A stretch of 64,000 bases of DNA from Physcomitrium patens (GCF_000002425.4 NC_037253.1:5738178-5802177); one strand, 5' to 3'; shown: positions 15,201 to 27,685, counted from the first letter of the stretch. Translations and numbers: made by a program. The notes: a model not told the origin generated them from the letters alone.

Positions 15201-17933
15201 ATTGTATATGTCGGTAAACGTGTCTTTAACAAGTGATAGTGTGCCAGAGGATAGGTCAAACGTTGCTAGATGAGATGCACCTCGTTGTCTGCACATGAGA
15301 AAAAACTCATAAAATGTTTCTGACATAGCCATCCGTGCACAGTTTCTCCTTGAATGTGGTGTCCTCCAGAAATGAGGTTGTATAGACTTTTCATCATATG
15401 TTTCTGGACCATGTAGTCAAAACGTGTGACGCCACGTTACGATTCTTTAGTTACACATGACAGAACCACAATGGGGACTTGAACCAAAAAATTCACTGGA
15501 ACCCTTTCTGACGAATTGCTGCCAACAGAAGCAGAATCCAGTGACAAGACTGGACCAGGGATAAAAACCTATAAGTGCATACAATCTGATCTCCAGAGTT
15601 GCCAATGAAAGCATATGAAGAGAAACCAAAAGCCCAGAATGGTGTTGCAAACTCAGCGTCCATCGGACGCAATGATGCACCTTTCCCCCAACACCCTGAC
15701 CAGCGACAAATGTGAACTTCACTTTAAAAATCCAAGCTGTTGCATGCATCAGCGCAAAAATCCAAGTGAGGTGTTATTCATTTCTAATTTTTTCAATAGT
15801 TTAGTGCAACGATCGAAAACAATGTGGATTTTCAAATGGAGGAAATCATTTTCAAAATCCACCTCCACAATCTGAGACAAAGATCAAGTCACCTGAATTT
15901 GCCCAGAAAGTGGTATACTTAAAGCATTGCATAACCATGATCACTGTGACCTAGGGGATTCAAATTTCACAAACTGTTACGGCTTAAGAAAGTAAAGACG
16001 AACTCAACCTAAGCAATTGCACCACAATACCGAAAGAGGATATCGAGATGGGATTGACAACATACCTTTGGGTGACCATTTTGGCTCAGTCGCAGACTCC
16101 ACGATGTCATCATCTCCCGCTACACAAGATGAGTTTCTTATGCTCCTGTATGTGTAAGCATGAAGACAAATACCGATTTTTTCCATTTTCACGCACGTGT
16201 GATGCACTACCAGTGAATCACCAGTAAACCGGAAACAAGATATGGAATTGTACTTATCTCCATATCTATCTTGCTGTACATTCATGGGAGTATTTAGCAA
16301 ATCACTTGGTGTGATATAACAATTAGTGTCAACACCCAACTGCAACTCATCAAAACACAAGAAACAACCAGCAAAACTCCAGAATCTCCCGTCATCTGAA
16401 ATTTTGCCAACCCATATAGATATACGGTCCCAAGGCATATTAGGGTGAGACGATTCCATCCAAGCAAGCATCTGACCATCTGGACTCAGTCTTGGGAACA
16501 TATAAAAGTCCCTGGCTTTCACTAAAACCTCTGGTTCTGAAACCAGTCACCGAGTGTCAGACGTGCACCAAACCAGTAACAATGCAAAAGACCAGCTCTT
16601 CGGTCCGCTATAGTTCATAACAAAGGGGGCACCCAGAATTCGCATACAAAAGCAGATGAGTCCATGTCACCAGAAGAATGTCAATATTAAGGCTTCAAGA
16701 ACAAATGCCAAGTTTAGTTTCGCCATCAAGAGACCTGGCTACAATTTCGTCAACGGATTCCACCCCCTCCAGGCGACAATCTGCAGGGAAGAACACGCAG
16801 CCCACAGCAGCTTCATTGTTATAGCTCCATGACAGTTGAGAAGTACCAGGTCTTTAATACAAAAGTTCTAGATCCAAACTACGATTGTGCAGGTAGAGGC
16901 ACTCATTATATGCAACGTACTGCTCAGCATCAACATATCATCGTCAGCCACCCTGCAACCATGGCACAGTGCTCATCTTCCCGAACAACGACAACACGAT
17001 TGAATCTTTCGTCAAACGTTTCATCCGCATATCTTACTGCGTCATTCTCGTACGCTGTAGGTACTGGCATGGGAGTGCGTTCTGTTTCACTTGGGAAAAA
17101 TCAAAAATTATGTGGGATTGGAATAACTTGTGGAAAGTACAATATCCTGACCATTAATTAGATCGAGAATTTCTGAAAGCTTTTTGAGATAATGCTATGT
17201 GTGACAAGCAGAGATATCAGATGATTGCAGGAGCACAAATCGCGGGAGATCACCACCGATTGGAAGTCCAAATTAGTGAGAAGTGTACCGTCTTTAATCG
17301 ACTGTTTATTCAAACTCTGGTCTGCGTAATTGGAGAAAACTACATTATCTTCTTTCACTGCGAAGTTTCCTCCGCCACACTCATGCAGTTGAGAGCGGAC
17401 GCCAAAAACCAGATGGAGTTATATCCTCCGGGTTGGATCCAGGTTGGGCTCCTTCTCTCACCAACACCGCACAACTGCGCGTAATTCAAAAGAAATTAGA
17501 ATACAGATATAAGATATTACACAGCATCTCACCCAAAATTCAGTGCTCAATGATGAAAATTACTCGAAATAATTGTGAAGTAAAATTAAGCGAAGAAGCG
17601 AAACACCAAAAAATTGCTTGGTGTGGGAAAACCTATCAAAACAACACTCTCTTCACATGCAAATATTCAGCTCAGATCTTCCACCCTAACTCCCCGACTG
17701 CTGTGCAATATTAAGAGAATCATCAGACCAACGCACAAAGCAAGAGAAAGTTAACGATTCAGTTGATTGCAAACTAACCCAGATTTAGAGGATCGATTTT
17801 CGAGCCAAATCCACTGGCCGTCAGAATCAACGGCAGCCCCTTCAAAGCAATCCAACGACCCTGAAACAAATTCTGCTGTCAACGGAGACTTCCAAGCTCC
17901 GAACGGAGCCTCGCACGCTCTTATCCCCATCAT
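12290..17933 (-). pseudogene. S9 prolyl-oligopeptidase-like gene, disrupted
   Basis: Exon-like pieces in collinear order on the minus strand match a plant S9-family serine peptidase (beta-propeller plus alpha/beta-hydrolase). They include APFGAWKSPLTAEFVSG (first exon, from an ATG at 17933), HECGGGNFAV and [150 protein letters not shown] with HGFRK (catalytic His), and a last exon AENIRNSHEQELKF / GFEVADDIVP. Lesions: an extra base in the T run at 17403-17407 shifts frame; in-frame TAGs at 14066-14068 and 14060-14062; TGA at 13877-13879; a frameshift in the last exon near 12345. The exon expected to carry the catalytic Ser (GGSAGG) was not found. Confidence 0.78.
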
Positions 17934-19305
17934 CGCAACACCAAGAATGCCCACGGAACATGCACTCCACAAAGGAATAATCACACAATAAACTGCTTGC
18001 TCTCCCCAATGCAACCCACCCAAAACATCCCCCAAGCAATCCGCGGATTGTGCACTAACGCCCTTGCAGAACGAAACATACACACCAAACTAGTCTCCAT
18101 TCAACCTTCGTCTGGTCTGGTGCATTCACAAGGAACTGACAGTCGCGGGTGAAACTGCACTTATTGGAGATCAAGAGGATGACAGCTGCTTCAGCTCTCT
18201 CGCAGCGATGCCCATTCACAGACGACATGCACCATGCAACGATCCCGCACTGCTCAGTGTGCAGGCCAGACTGAGCCATAGCAGTGACGTATCAGTGGGT
18301 CTGTCGGCGTGGACTCATCAACCAACCAGTCCACAGACGACTTTTCCCAACTCTGTGTATCTGAATATGCCTATATCGCTCTGCTTTCCAACCTCGAAAA
18401 GGAAACAACCATGCACGTCAGACACAAGGTTTTGATGCTAGGTTTATTTACTTGAATGAGTATTGTTGTGTCTACATTCCTAAGGATACATGGTACGCAC
18501 ATAATCATGTGCCTCCGCAAGAATTATAGTGCCTCTACTTAGACATGCCAAAGTAATCTTAGGAGTAACGAACAAGGTTTGCCATGCATTAATATGATGG
18601 AAAGTACCATAGCATACAAATTTGTTGTGTACTATTGTGAGTCAAGGTATTCTGGCTGGTATAGACAAGGCATTAGAATCTTATGCTGACAGAAGCTAAT
18701 GAATGCAACGGACACTCAAAGATTAGCCAAAGTATTTCTACATTACGTGTAGAAAAAAGCTTCACAAGTCTTCCGTTGATGCAACGTCCGTTTTTACTTT
18801 ACAATGCAGATGTTGGTTAGAGTTTAGGGCTGCTTTGACACAATGAGACGTTGGTTTGATGATATTAACCAGATGTCAATTACTGCGTCTTCCTTCTCAA
18901 TTATGAGGCTAACGACGAAATAGAGGATTTCAATTAAAAGGATTTCACGGCAAACATGCGCAGGTTAGCAAGTTCCATCTTCATGAGCGTGACCTGACAG
19001 TTCGTGCTTCACAATTTGAAGCCATGAGTGAGCTGCTCATCTCATCTAGGAATTCAATGTGAACAAGAGGTGATAGTGATTTAGTTCAAGGTGCGTATGC
19101 ACCAAAACGAATGCTCAGGTTGTAAAGAATTCAATTCCACATGGAAAGAATGTAAGAAGATAAATAGAAAATTAGTTTGTTTGTGCTTAAAAACATTAAT
19201 GGAGGACTGATCGTGATGGACCTACGGCAGCCTAGCTTAGCAATTGTAGCGATAAGGTTCTAAAACTCTTTTTAAAATAAGTTTCTCTTTCACTAAATGG
19301 AGAGG
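17934..19305. other. intergenic region between S9 pseudogene and RPS16
   Basis: The 5' flank of the S9 relic (17934 to about 18400, higher GC) and the 3' flank of RPS16. No further gene or repeat was recognised. Confidence 0.5.
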
Positions 19306-20599
19306 TCAAGCTTCAGTAGAGCCGGCGGGGGCAAGCTCAGGAGGAGACATCACTCCTTGCTTGTAAAGAATGTTTCTAACTGTATCTGATGGTTGTGCTC
19401 CCACTGACAGCCAGTACCTGCAAACGATAGAAAACACTTGAGAACCGTTATTCGTTAGTCTAAAAAAACACACACATCCAATTAGATCAACTCAGAATAC
19501 TGATTGGGAGGGGTTTGCATTCATAGTTAATTAAGGCACCAATTGCAGATGAATGAAGAGATGCCTCACTTGATCCTTTCGCTGTCAACCAAAATGTCTT
19601 TCTCACCATTCTTATCTGAAGGACGAGAACAACAGTAGGTGAGTAATTATAGAAAGGTGAAAAGAGATCATACGAATCAACCGAATCCCACTTCTCCGTG
19701 CACAACGCCAATGATGTTGAAGGGCAGCCCCAGATTGAAGAAAGTATCCACCATTCTTTGCGTTTGTGAAGGTGGTGAAAAATTAGATTTCAGCCGCGTT
19801 TGAGAGAATCTTACCGGGCATAGGGTTGTAATGGCCCACCATCTCAAGGAACTTTCCATCGCGGCGGGAGCGGCTGTTGGCGATGATGATACGGTAGTAA
19901 GGAAGTTTCTTTCTACCTATGCGAACTAACCTAATCCGTACACCTCCCTTTCCTGCCAGTCCCTCAGCGGCTTCAATCCTCAATGGGGTCTTCATCACTC
20001 CTGCAATGACAGCAGCTTACAGCTGAGACTTTTGACATTCCTACATAGAAAGGTTGTTACAGAAGAGTCCAATAATATCCGACGGCGCCTAGAATTCGAA
20101 ACAGTTTACAAATTATATGACTCCTCTGTATCTCCAGACAAGGCTCGTATTAAAGTAATGATGCTAATAATAATGATATGATGTGAAACAACCATATATC
20201 CACAACCATCAGGTTCACTGAAGAACACAGAAACAATCAAAAAATCGTTATCAGGAAAAAATGAGTGGGAGCAGCTTCAATGGGTCGACAAAATGTCACA
20301 AAGCGCCTGACAGTCTCACGCTCACAAATCACGCAAGAGGAGGCAGAGAAGGCATACGAATTCCACTTAATTCTGTTTCACAACTACAAACCCTGTGGAA
20401 ATTGAAAAGCCACGCAATGAGCTCGACCAATTCAGAATGAAATGCCAACTGTGAAAAAGGACGTGAGCGACAAACCTTGAGCAGGGGACGGCAATGCGGG
20501 GCGGGCTGAAGGGGCAGCATGCAAGCCATTGAACTCTTGAAACGAGGAACTGCGGAAAGACAACGACGCCATGGACGACGTGACAGCGGCTGCAGCCAT
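19306..20599 (-). CDS. RPS16: organellar ribosomal protein bS16
   Basis: Nuclear gene for a small-subunit ribosomal protein of bacterial type, predicted to act in a plastid and/or mitochondrial ribosome. Four exons keep frame: 20599-20476, 20000-19815, 19615-19570 and 19417-19306, giving 155 residues. The first about 45 residues ([15 protein letters not shown]...) are Ser/Ala/Arg-rich and lack acidic residues apart from one Glu, as in organelle targeting peptides. The bS16 domain runs from about residue 62 to 140, with [27 protein letters not shown] and [21 protein letters not shown] short acidic insert ([16 protein letters not shown]) replaces the usual loop. Which organelle it serves cannot be read from the sequence. 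Confidence 0.95.
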
Positions 20600-20673
20600 G
20601 GCTTCCTGGCTTTTCCGCAAAATCACTGTAACCAGCTCCGAGAAAGAGGAGTGCTACGGACTCAGCTACGAAA

Positions 20674-20712
20674 GCCTCTCTCTCTCTCTCTCTCGCTCTC
20701 TCGCTCTCTCTC
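20674..20712. repeat. (CT)n microsatellite upstream of RPS16
   Basis: CT-rich simple repeat (GA-rich in the sense of RPS16), 75-115 bp upstream of the RPS16 start codon. Its position fits a 5' UTR or core promoter; GA/CT tracts are common in plant 5' leaders. A functional role is inference. Confidence 0.85.
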
Positions 20713-22150
20713 ACCCCTACGATGATGACGATGATGATAAACTCTCGCAATGCAAATCGTGAACAAAAAGGGCCCAGCGTTCAGACCACATCCCATTCTC
20801 CAGAGCCTTATCCGAATGAAGGCTTCATTCACGCCCTCTCTCTCTGTGCTTGCTTCCGAAGCCCTCTTCTCCTCACACCTGATTTACCCCCCTCATGCGC
20901 ACACTTGTTCCCACAATTGTTCCCCTCTGGTTCCATTGACGCTCCCATGTTCCCTTGCATGGGTTTGCTTCGGGTTTTGGAACTTGACTTGCGGCGCGTT
21001 CAGGATCACAAGCCGATTCACACCTTGTTGTTTAATAAGCACACTAATTAGCACGGGGATGTGGAATGTTCCCGCGCTAATTAGTTCTAATTAGTACGCT
21101 AATACTTGCGTCAAATAGTTACATGTTCTTGTGAGCTTCCTTCAATCTCGATTTTAATAGAAGAGTAAAAATATTTTTTACATAAGGAAACGAACTATTT
21201 CACACAAAAGGAGCCATGAGTAAGATGAAAATTTGATATGTCCAAATTGATGCAAGTAATAATTTGGTCATTGATTTACTTTTTCTTACCCTTATCTTTA
21301 GCAAAAAAAGAAGCAAAGAAGATGATAAAAATAAAAATAAAAAACAAAGTATAAGAAAACATATCATTGATGGTAGTAGAAATTTTCCATAGAAGGTTAT
21401 TTTGGTAACAAAAACACTAATTTTTAAAATATTTAATAATACTAATAAAAAATATATAAACTTAATAAAAATTAATATAATCTTTTATCCTCTTTCTATA
21501 ACCACTACACTTTTTAGTATTTATTCTACAATAAAATATAATTCAAAAATAATTTGCTTATACAAAAAATACTATACACCTAAATTCAATTGGTAAAGGT
21601 TTTAAACTTCTACTTGAATAAGGAGACAAATAAAATAGTTTTATAACATATATATTCAAGATTCCTTTTTTTCCTTTTTTTTTCCTTTTTTTTTTTTTTT
21701 TTTTTCTTAAATGTTTGGTTTTAAAAAATTATTACAAGGGCCATGATATTTTACAAACTTATATCAAAAGACTTATAACACATACTTAAGTATTTTTTTT
21801 AATACATTTGAGTAATAAATAAATGTATCATTAAGAAAAAATTAAAAGAATAAAATATTTAAGTTATTTGATATATTTATTTTCTCTATATTTAGTATGA
21901 AAGTATGAAAAATAATAAATTATATACATATGTATATATATATATATATATATATATTTCAGATATAAAACAGATATCATTTAGAATAAAAATTTAAATT
22001 TCGAAACTTAAAAAATCAGCAAAAAATGGTTTATGATTTACCAGTTATGTTTTATTGTATCACAAGTAAGTTTCTTAATAATTTATATTATTTTGAAACC
22101 TCTTTTATAAAATAATATGAATATAATATGAGAAGAAAGAACTAAAAGAA
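20713..22150. other. intergenic, GC-moderate then very AT-rich
   Basis: The first 400 bp flank the RPS16 promoter. From about 21120 the DNA becomes strongly AT-rich, with a poly-T tract near 21666-21705 and a TA repeat near 21930-21957. No gene was recognised. Confidence 0.55.
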
Positions 22151-25100
22151 TCTAGTGAGAAGCTTCTAGACTCGAATCTAGTGATGCTCCCATATTCCCT
22201 TTTTGGGGACTTCGTCTTGCACCTCATTGGGAACAGCGAGGATGTGCTAATATATATTCCAATGAAAACATGAGGGATCGTGCTGTTACGAAGAAGACGA
22301 AGCCCTCTGAGCAGATGGCTGTTGTATCGGACCAGTGAATAAATTTTGGTTGCACTTCATTGCAGAGTTTGTTGAAGCCACCATCTACATGCACAATTCA
22401 GTCGTATGTGTGGTGGTTTGAAAGCATCGTTCATCATGGACTCAAGGAGTGCTGACGTGCCTTGAGACAATACTTCCTGCACGATCCTGTTTGGAGACTT
22501 TGATGTCCAGCGGAGCCCCACTACCTCCATCGTTTGTGCAGTTCTGAGTTTCTAATCTCAGTAATTGGCGCTGATTCGAGGTTTCACCGGTTCTTAGAGA
22601 TTTTGATGTAATATCTACGTTTTTCGTGAGGGGTGAGTGATTTCTGACTGGATGACACACCCTTCGACATGTACGTGATGGAAATTTAAGAGTGCTTTTC
22701 TGTTTTTGGGTTTTTGGTCGTCAGTGGATAGGGTTAGGTCCATGACTGATCAATATTACGGGGAATTCACTGTAGCTTGGGTAAGTATTCATTAATCCTG
22801 AAGCTCTGGCAGTGTTTTTCTTTTGGAAGTGACATTGTCGTAATTCATTTGTTTGATTTTTTACAGGTTGTATCTCAGTTACCAGAGGTTGATGGTGTTT
22901 CTAATTCACACTAGTGTGACCGGAATAGTATAAGTTGATTGCGATTCATGCAAAAAATCCTCAGTATTTTTTTTCAAGTTAATCTTCTTTCAAATTACCT
23001 TGTGATAGATAATTCATATCTGGTAGCGAATGCTTATCTGGTGTTGCCATTTTGCCTACGTGTCGTTTTATCTTAGTTAAGATATTTGTGTTCATGTTAC
23101 CGCCTCCAGGCTTATAAACTTGTACACTTATCAGCACGCTTAATTTAGAATTATCAAAAGGTTTGTCAACTGGCTTATGTTCGTTTTTCATTATATTTTT
23201 GAATTCCAAGCAAGATCTTATTCTCTGCTAATGTGATTTTGAAGCAAATATTCTACAAGCAACGATGGAAGATGACTGTACGGATTGACTAGGCTGGATA
23301 TCTGGTGGACCTCTCATTCGACTACTTTAATTTTTACCAGTTTGTTCGTTACTGTGGAATGAGGTCTTTCTTCATTTGCGTCCGGATCTCGCAGGATCTC
23401 GCCGAAACAATTTTTCAGGTCTTCACAGAAATTTGTCTAGGGTCTGTTGTTGTGATCGTTCGAACATCTCATGTATATCGATGGAATTTGTTGAATTTGG
23501 ATAAGGATCTTTCTCACGCTCTATGAAGACAATTTCGCTCTGATTTGATACATTTGACACGAGTTGTGGCTGCCTTATCAACTCTGAAAACTTGCGTGAG
23601 AACGGCAATGATGATGTTACTCTTTGTTAGAACATTGTTGCTTAAGACACACCATGTCGCTATTGAATCCAACATTATTAAGTAATTTGGTGCCAGCATG
23701 GAGCAAATTGCCTTCTTCCATAAGCCAAATTGTGAACTGCGATGGGAGATTGGCTTCAAAATGGCTATTATACAGTATTTTCCCTGTGGTCTGATTCACG
23801 TGGTCGCCTATCTCTTGGACGTAGTTCTTCCTTACAGTGATCCTAGGTGAGAATATTGGACAATAGTTTGTTGTCTGGACATCACTAACACTTGATTTTG
23901 AACTTGGGTATTTCATTTCCAAAAATGGTTTGCAATACAGGGTCTTAGAGCAATGCTGGGATCGATAATTTCATCATAGCCGTGGCATTTCTTTGGCAAC
24001 GAATGATATTTTTCCACATTAATTCTTATCGTAGTTTGAGATTTCTGAGACATTAGAAAACAGATCCTTAGGAGTGATAATTCTTGCATCATTAACGGAT
24101 TTTGATAAGCATCTTGATCATATCATTGGATTGATCTTGATCCAATTTTCTTTGATTTCAGAAGAGGCTGGTATCAGGAGCTCAATATAATTATGTCAAT
24201 TTCTTGCCATACATGCTGTATGCTCTATTGTATATTGCCAGTTCTTTATTCACCTTCGACCCATGTGCCTCTCGGGTCTTTTCTGTACGATGGTAGCATG
24301 ACTTTGAGTGCAACGTGAGTAAATTGACCTATGGGAAATCTTGTTGTCAGTACATAAAAACGCACATTATAACCTTATTTGTGTCGTAGGTTCGTTGATC
24401 CTCAAATAAGCAAATCTTCAATTTCTGCAATTTTTTTGAATTATTCCTTTTACCACAGTCGATTTCAGTCATTTATCATTTTGTTTGTCTACTATGTACA
24501 CATTTCTCAGCTGGATAATACAAGAAAGAACTACAGTGAAGAATGCCTTTCAAATTTCGGGCTACTCTCCTTGTTACTCGTGAAGTTTCTCATCCACATC
24601 TGCTATTTTAACGGCTCTGCAAACCAGTCAGTCATTGTTACCTCTTAGATTATTCAAAGAACTTGATTTACCTGGTTCATGCCTCACGAAAGACTTTACA
24701 CAAAACGTCACTATGTGAATGATAGCACCTATCTAAGGTGCTACCATTCTGACTTGGAACTTTGAAGCCGTGATGTTGATTCGATTTTGGACTCAAATCC
24801 TTCTGTAAACAGTGATAGATGCTTTCCATCTTTGATACTTGTGAATTACATGAGTTCCTCTATTTAGAAATAAAAACATCCATTTGGGCACGCTAAAAAT
24901 CTAGACTTACTCAAGGTTTTGAATTGGATGAATATGCAGCACCCACAGTCGTCCGTCTGTGGTGCAAATCTAAGGGTAGTTTCTCCTTGGACTTGGCACT
25001 GCTGCACTGATATTTTAGGACAGTTATCACTGTCAGTATTTCCAACATTGAGTGCAGAGTGGACAATGTTTCCTAAAATCGCAGCAGCTTGTTTATTTGA

Positions 25101-26814
25101 TGTTGTAGTGTAATGTGGTTAAGGATGTATCAAAAATACTTTGGTATGATACTTACTGATGGATCCACTTTGCTTCTTTCCTATATTGGAATGAATCAAA
25201 CTATTTCCTATAGCTGATTGCCATCTTGGTCAAGTCAACAAATCTTACACATGCTTATTTTGTGGTACCTGATAGGTCCTGAACTTCATGCAGCTATATA
25301 TGACTACTGAGTTGCTTGGTTGCCTTGCTTGGAGAACCATCCTCTTTGAGAGCTTCCTATTTTTAGTTTTTAAAATCCTAAAGCACCTGATTTCTACATA
25401 TACTGGAGGCTTCTGTAATAAGCTTTACTGACTTGTATGCTGTGTGTTCCAGGGGTGCTGGTAAAATTTCTAGTGTGCACATCTCAAGTGAGTATCTTAA
25501 TTCATTTTCCTCTGTGTTTGACTATGTTATGTAACAAAAGTGGTTTGCTATGAAATCCAGTCAAAAGTTGACAAATTCAATTAGTTCGATTGCTCAAGAG
25601 AGTTGACCGTTTGATTTCTGGCTGGGCTGAGATAAGACTACAATTGAGCATATTTGCTTTGAATAGTTGAGCAGATAGCAGGCTTCAAGAAGACATGGTA
25701 CTGGGAATGCCATGCATCACCAGGGTCTTTCAATCGTATTGGTCTTGTGGTAGGTGTTAAGTTATTTAATTGCTGTTGCAGCCCCTCTCTTTTCATTCAC
25801 ACAGTTTCCATGGCCAGTGTGTACATGTTGTTCATGGACATAGGTGTGAACTTTTCAACCTTGTTCCAATATCTGTAAATACAATTTTGGATGGCCAAGA
25901 TAATTTTTCCAGTGGAGGTCACAAACCTTGTGGGATTTGTAGGGGTCCAGATGGTTGCTTGCATGATTTATCATGCAAGTGAGTATCCAAAGATAACTTC
26001 AGGCTTGAAATTCACAATTTTTTGTATTATTTTTCTTGTGCTTCTCCAAATATGTTTGTTAAAGTCTATACATGTGCTGCACAATCTAGTTTTATATTCA
26101 AGAACTTGTTAATACAATGTTAAAGTTTTTGTTCATCTCTTAGTAGGGTTTTGAGAGAAAATTGGCTTAATTTTCATCTATTTTGTGCATTTCATAGCTT
26201 ATGCTTTACATCAATGACCATAGAAAGAAGGATAAAGAGACTAAATATCATGTATTGGAACAAAAACTGAGATACATTTGTCACAAGACATGGAATGAAG
26301 CAAATGCTTGCATCCATTAATGCACTTAAATGTGCTTATTTACATACCAACTTAGAATTGTTGCTATTAATTGCTTTGAAGTTTTTATGTACATGTTTGA
26401 TATTTTCTATTAGAAAAATGATAACTGTCATCTAATGTTTGTGGTGGAATAAGCTTACATGATTAAATGATCTTAGCTAGCGACTCTAGTTAGATGATCC
26501 TATCATTGTAAAATGGTGAGTGCTCCAACACTCTCCTTTATATTACTATTTGATATTGCCATGATTAGTCTTCTTCCCCTGCAATTGTCTTAATATTATT
26601 TTTAGATATCAAAGGATTGTCATTTGTTGGGTGTTGTTATATAGACATCTTAGCTCCTATTACAAGGATTGATGTAGTCTCTACTTAATTTCATTGTTAA
26701 CATAACTTTTCAACTCAAGAATGTTCATTTTGACAACTTTGAAGTGAAAAGATATTTATTGTCTATATTATTGGATGATTTAATGTTAAATATATGAATT
26801 TGAAAAAACAAAAA
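22151..26814. other. unassigned region with exon-like segments
   Basis: Moderate GC compared with its flanks. Several plus-strand segments are bounded by good splice-like signals: 22743-22780 (GTAAGT after it), about 22866-22911 (TTTTTTACAG before it), 25454-25490, 25683-25748 (reads GFKKTWYWECHASPGSFNRI, then GTAGGT) and 25912-25979 (reads VEVTNLVGFVGVQMVACMIY, then GTGAGT). Hydrophobic stretches also occur near 23790-23850 and 24470-24640. They could not be joined into one open protein because stops intervene, and no family was recognised. It may be a decayed membrane-protein gene or a non-coding transcript. Confidence 0.25.
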
Positions 26815-26927
26815 ATTTTAATGTATTTTTACATATTCCTATTATTTAGGTAATAATTGAAATAAATATATATATCTGTGATATCATCCCCACTTCTAGA
26901 GACAAGTTTTAGGAAGAACAATAATTA
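26815..26927 (-). mobile_element. 3' tail of the old, interrupted chromovirus copy
   Basis: Read on the minus strand, this aligns with the intact element's sequence after ORF3: the end of ORF3, the leader to the polypurine tract (CTAGAAGTGGGGATGATATC against CTAGAAGGGGGGGTAATGTC) and the first about 70 bp of the LTR. It stops there. It is the left half of the relic that continues at 33292; the intact element sits in between. Nearly all differences are towards A or T. Confidence 0.8.
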
Positions 26928-26932
26928 TATTG
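26928..26932. repeat. target-site duplication, left copy (TATTG)
   Basis: TATTG directly precedes the TG of the 5' LTR, and TATTG directly follows the CA of the 3' LTR (33287-33291). A 5-bp duplication is standard for Ty3/gypsy integrases. Confidence 0.95.
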
Positions 26933-27022
26933 TGTCACGGACATACATATAATTACCTATATGAATAGATAAAAGTATGTAAAAGTAGATAAAAGTAGGT
27001 TAATTGTGTAATATCTTCTAGA

Positions 27023-27041
27023 GAAGCTTCTTAGAAGCTTC
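27023..27041 (+). promoter_or_regulatory. paired heat-shock-element-like motifs in LTR U3
   Basis: Two perfect GAAGCTTC units (27023-27030 and 27034-27041) follow the nGAAnnTTCn heat-shock-element pattern, separated by three bases; an imperfect third unit (TTCTAGAG) lies just before. The same block is recognisable in the decayed LTR copies. Binding by heat-shock factor is inference. Confidence 0.4.
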
Positions 27042-27242
27042 ATAGACGCTGCTTTGACTTTATAGGAGTCTATAGTTGACTTTTAGGTTAGAAACTTGGT
27101 CAACAAGTTAGCCATGTGCCACACATGTTGGAAGCTTAAAGAACAAGCTAACTACGTGGTCCATCCATAGAAAACTTGCCTTGCAAGCAAAGGCATGTGG
27201 CCTAGAAAGTCAACATATATTGGAGGTCTTATAGAACATCGC

Positions 27243-27248
27243 CACGTG
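27243..27248 (+). promoter_or_regulatory. G-box (CACGTG) in LTR U3
   Basis: The core sits in GCCACGTGGC, 22 bp before the TATA box. G-boxes bind bZIP and bHLH factors. A second ACGT core (CTACGTGGT) lies near 27154. The equivalent site in the 3' LTR is 33056-33061, and one old LTR still shows CTACGTGGCG. Confidence 0.55.
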
Positions 27249-27264
27249 GCTTCTAGTTAGATAG

Positions 27265-27272
27265 TATATATA
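27265..27272 (+). promoter_or_regulatory. LTR TATA box
   Basis: TATATATA followed by GAGGC, positioned mid-LTR as expected for the U3/R border. The equivalent in the 3' LTR is 33078-33085. Confidence 0.65.
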
Positions 27273-27496
27273 GAGGCAAGAGTGAAGCCCTCTTCACTCT
27301 TGTCAACTCCTTTCTTGCTTCTAGTCTAAGTTTCAAGGGTCTCTAGTTTTCTTGTATTTTGGCAATAGCCATTCCAGTTTCTTTCTTAATATACATATTT
27401 CTATTTTGTCCTATTTCTTTTTGAGAAAAGTCTCACTTACTCTTTAGCTTTCATCGAGTTCTTGTCCTTGACAGATTGACAAGAGTACACTTACAA

Positions 27497-27505
27497 TATC
27501 AGAGC
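27497..27505 (+). other. candidate primer-binding site
   Basis: TATCAGAGC matches the 3' nine bases of the usual initiator-Met tRNA binding site (TGGTATCAGAGC), but the first three bases differ (CAA) and it starts 23 bp after the LTR rather than directly next to it. No other tRNA-like match was noticed next to the LTR. Priming at this site is a guess. Confidence 0.35.
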
Positions 27506-27685
27506 TTTGTCTTTTCTTGATTAAGAGTGGATTACCCCTTTTTCTTGATAAGACATAAGCGCATTAGAAGTTGCGGATTACCCTCTTTTAAACTGATATT
27601 GTTCTTAGTATTTTCTTTGTTATCAATTCCTCTCTTCTATTTGTTTTGAGCGTTATTAGACATCTTCTCTTTTCTAAGTGCTACT

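Larger units (their letters stand above)
26933..27473 (+). repeat. 5' LTR
   Basis: A 541-bp repeat with TG...CA ends, identical by eye to 32746-33286. It contains a TATA box, a G-box and paired GAAGCTTC motifs, so it should hold the element's promoter. Transcription would start about 30 bp after the TATA box, near 27297-27305. Confidence 0.97.
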
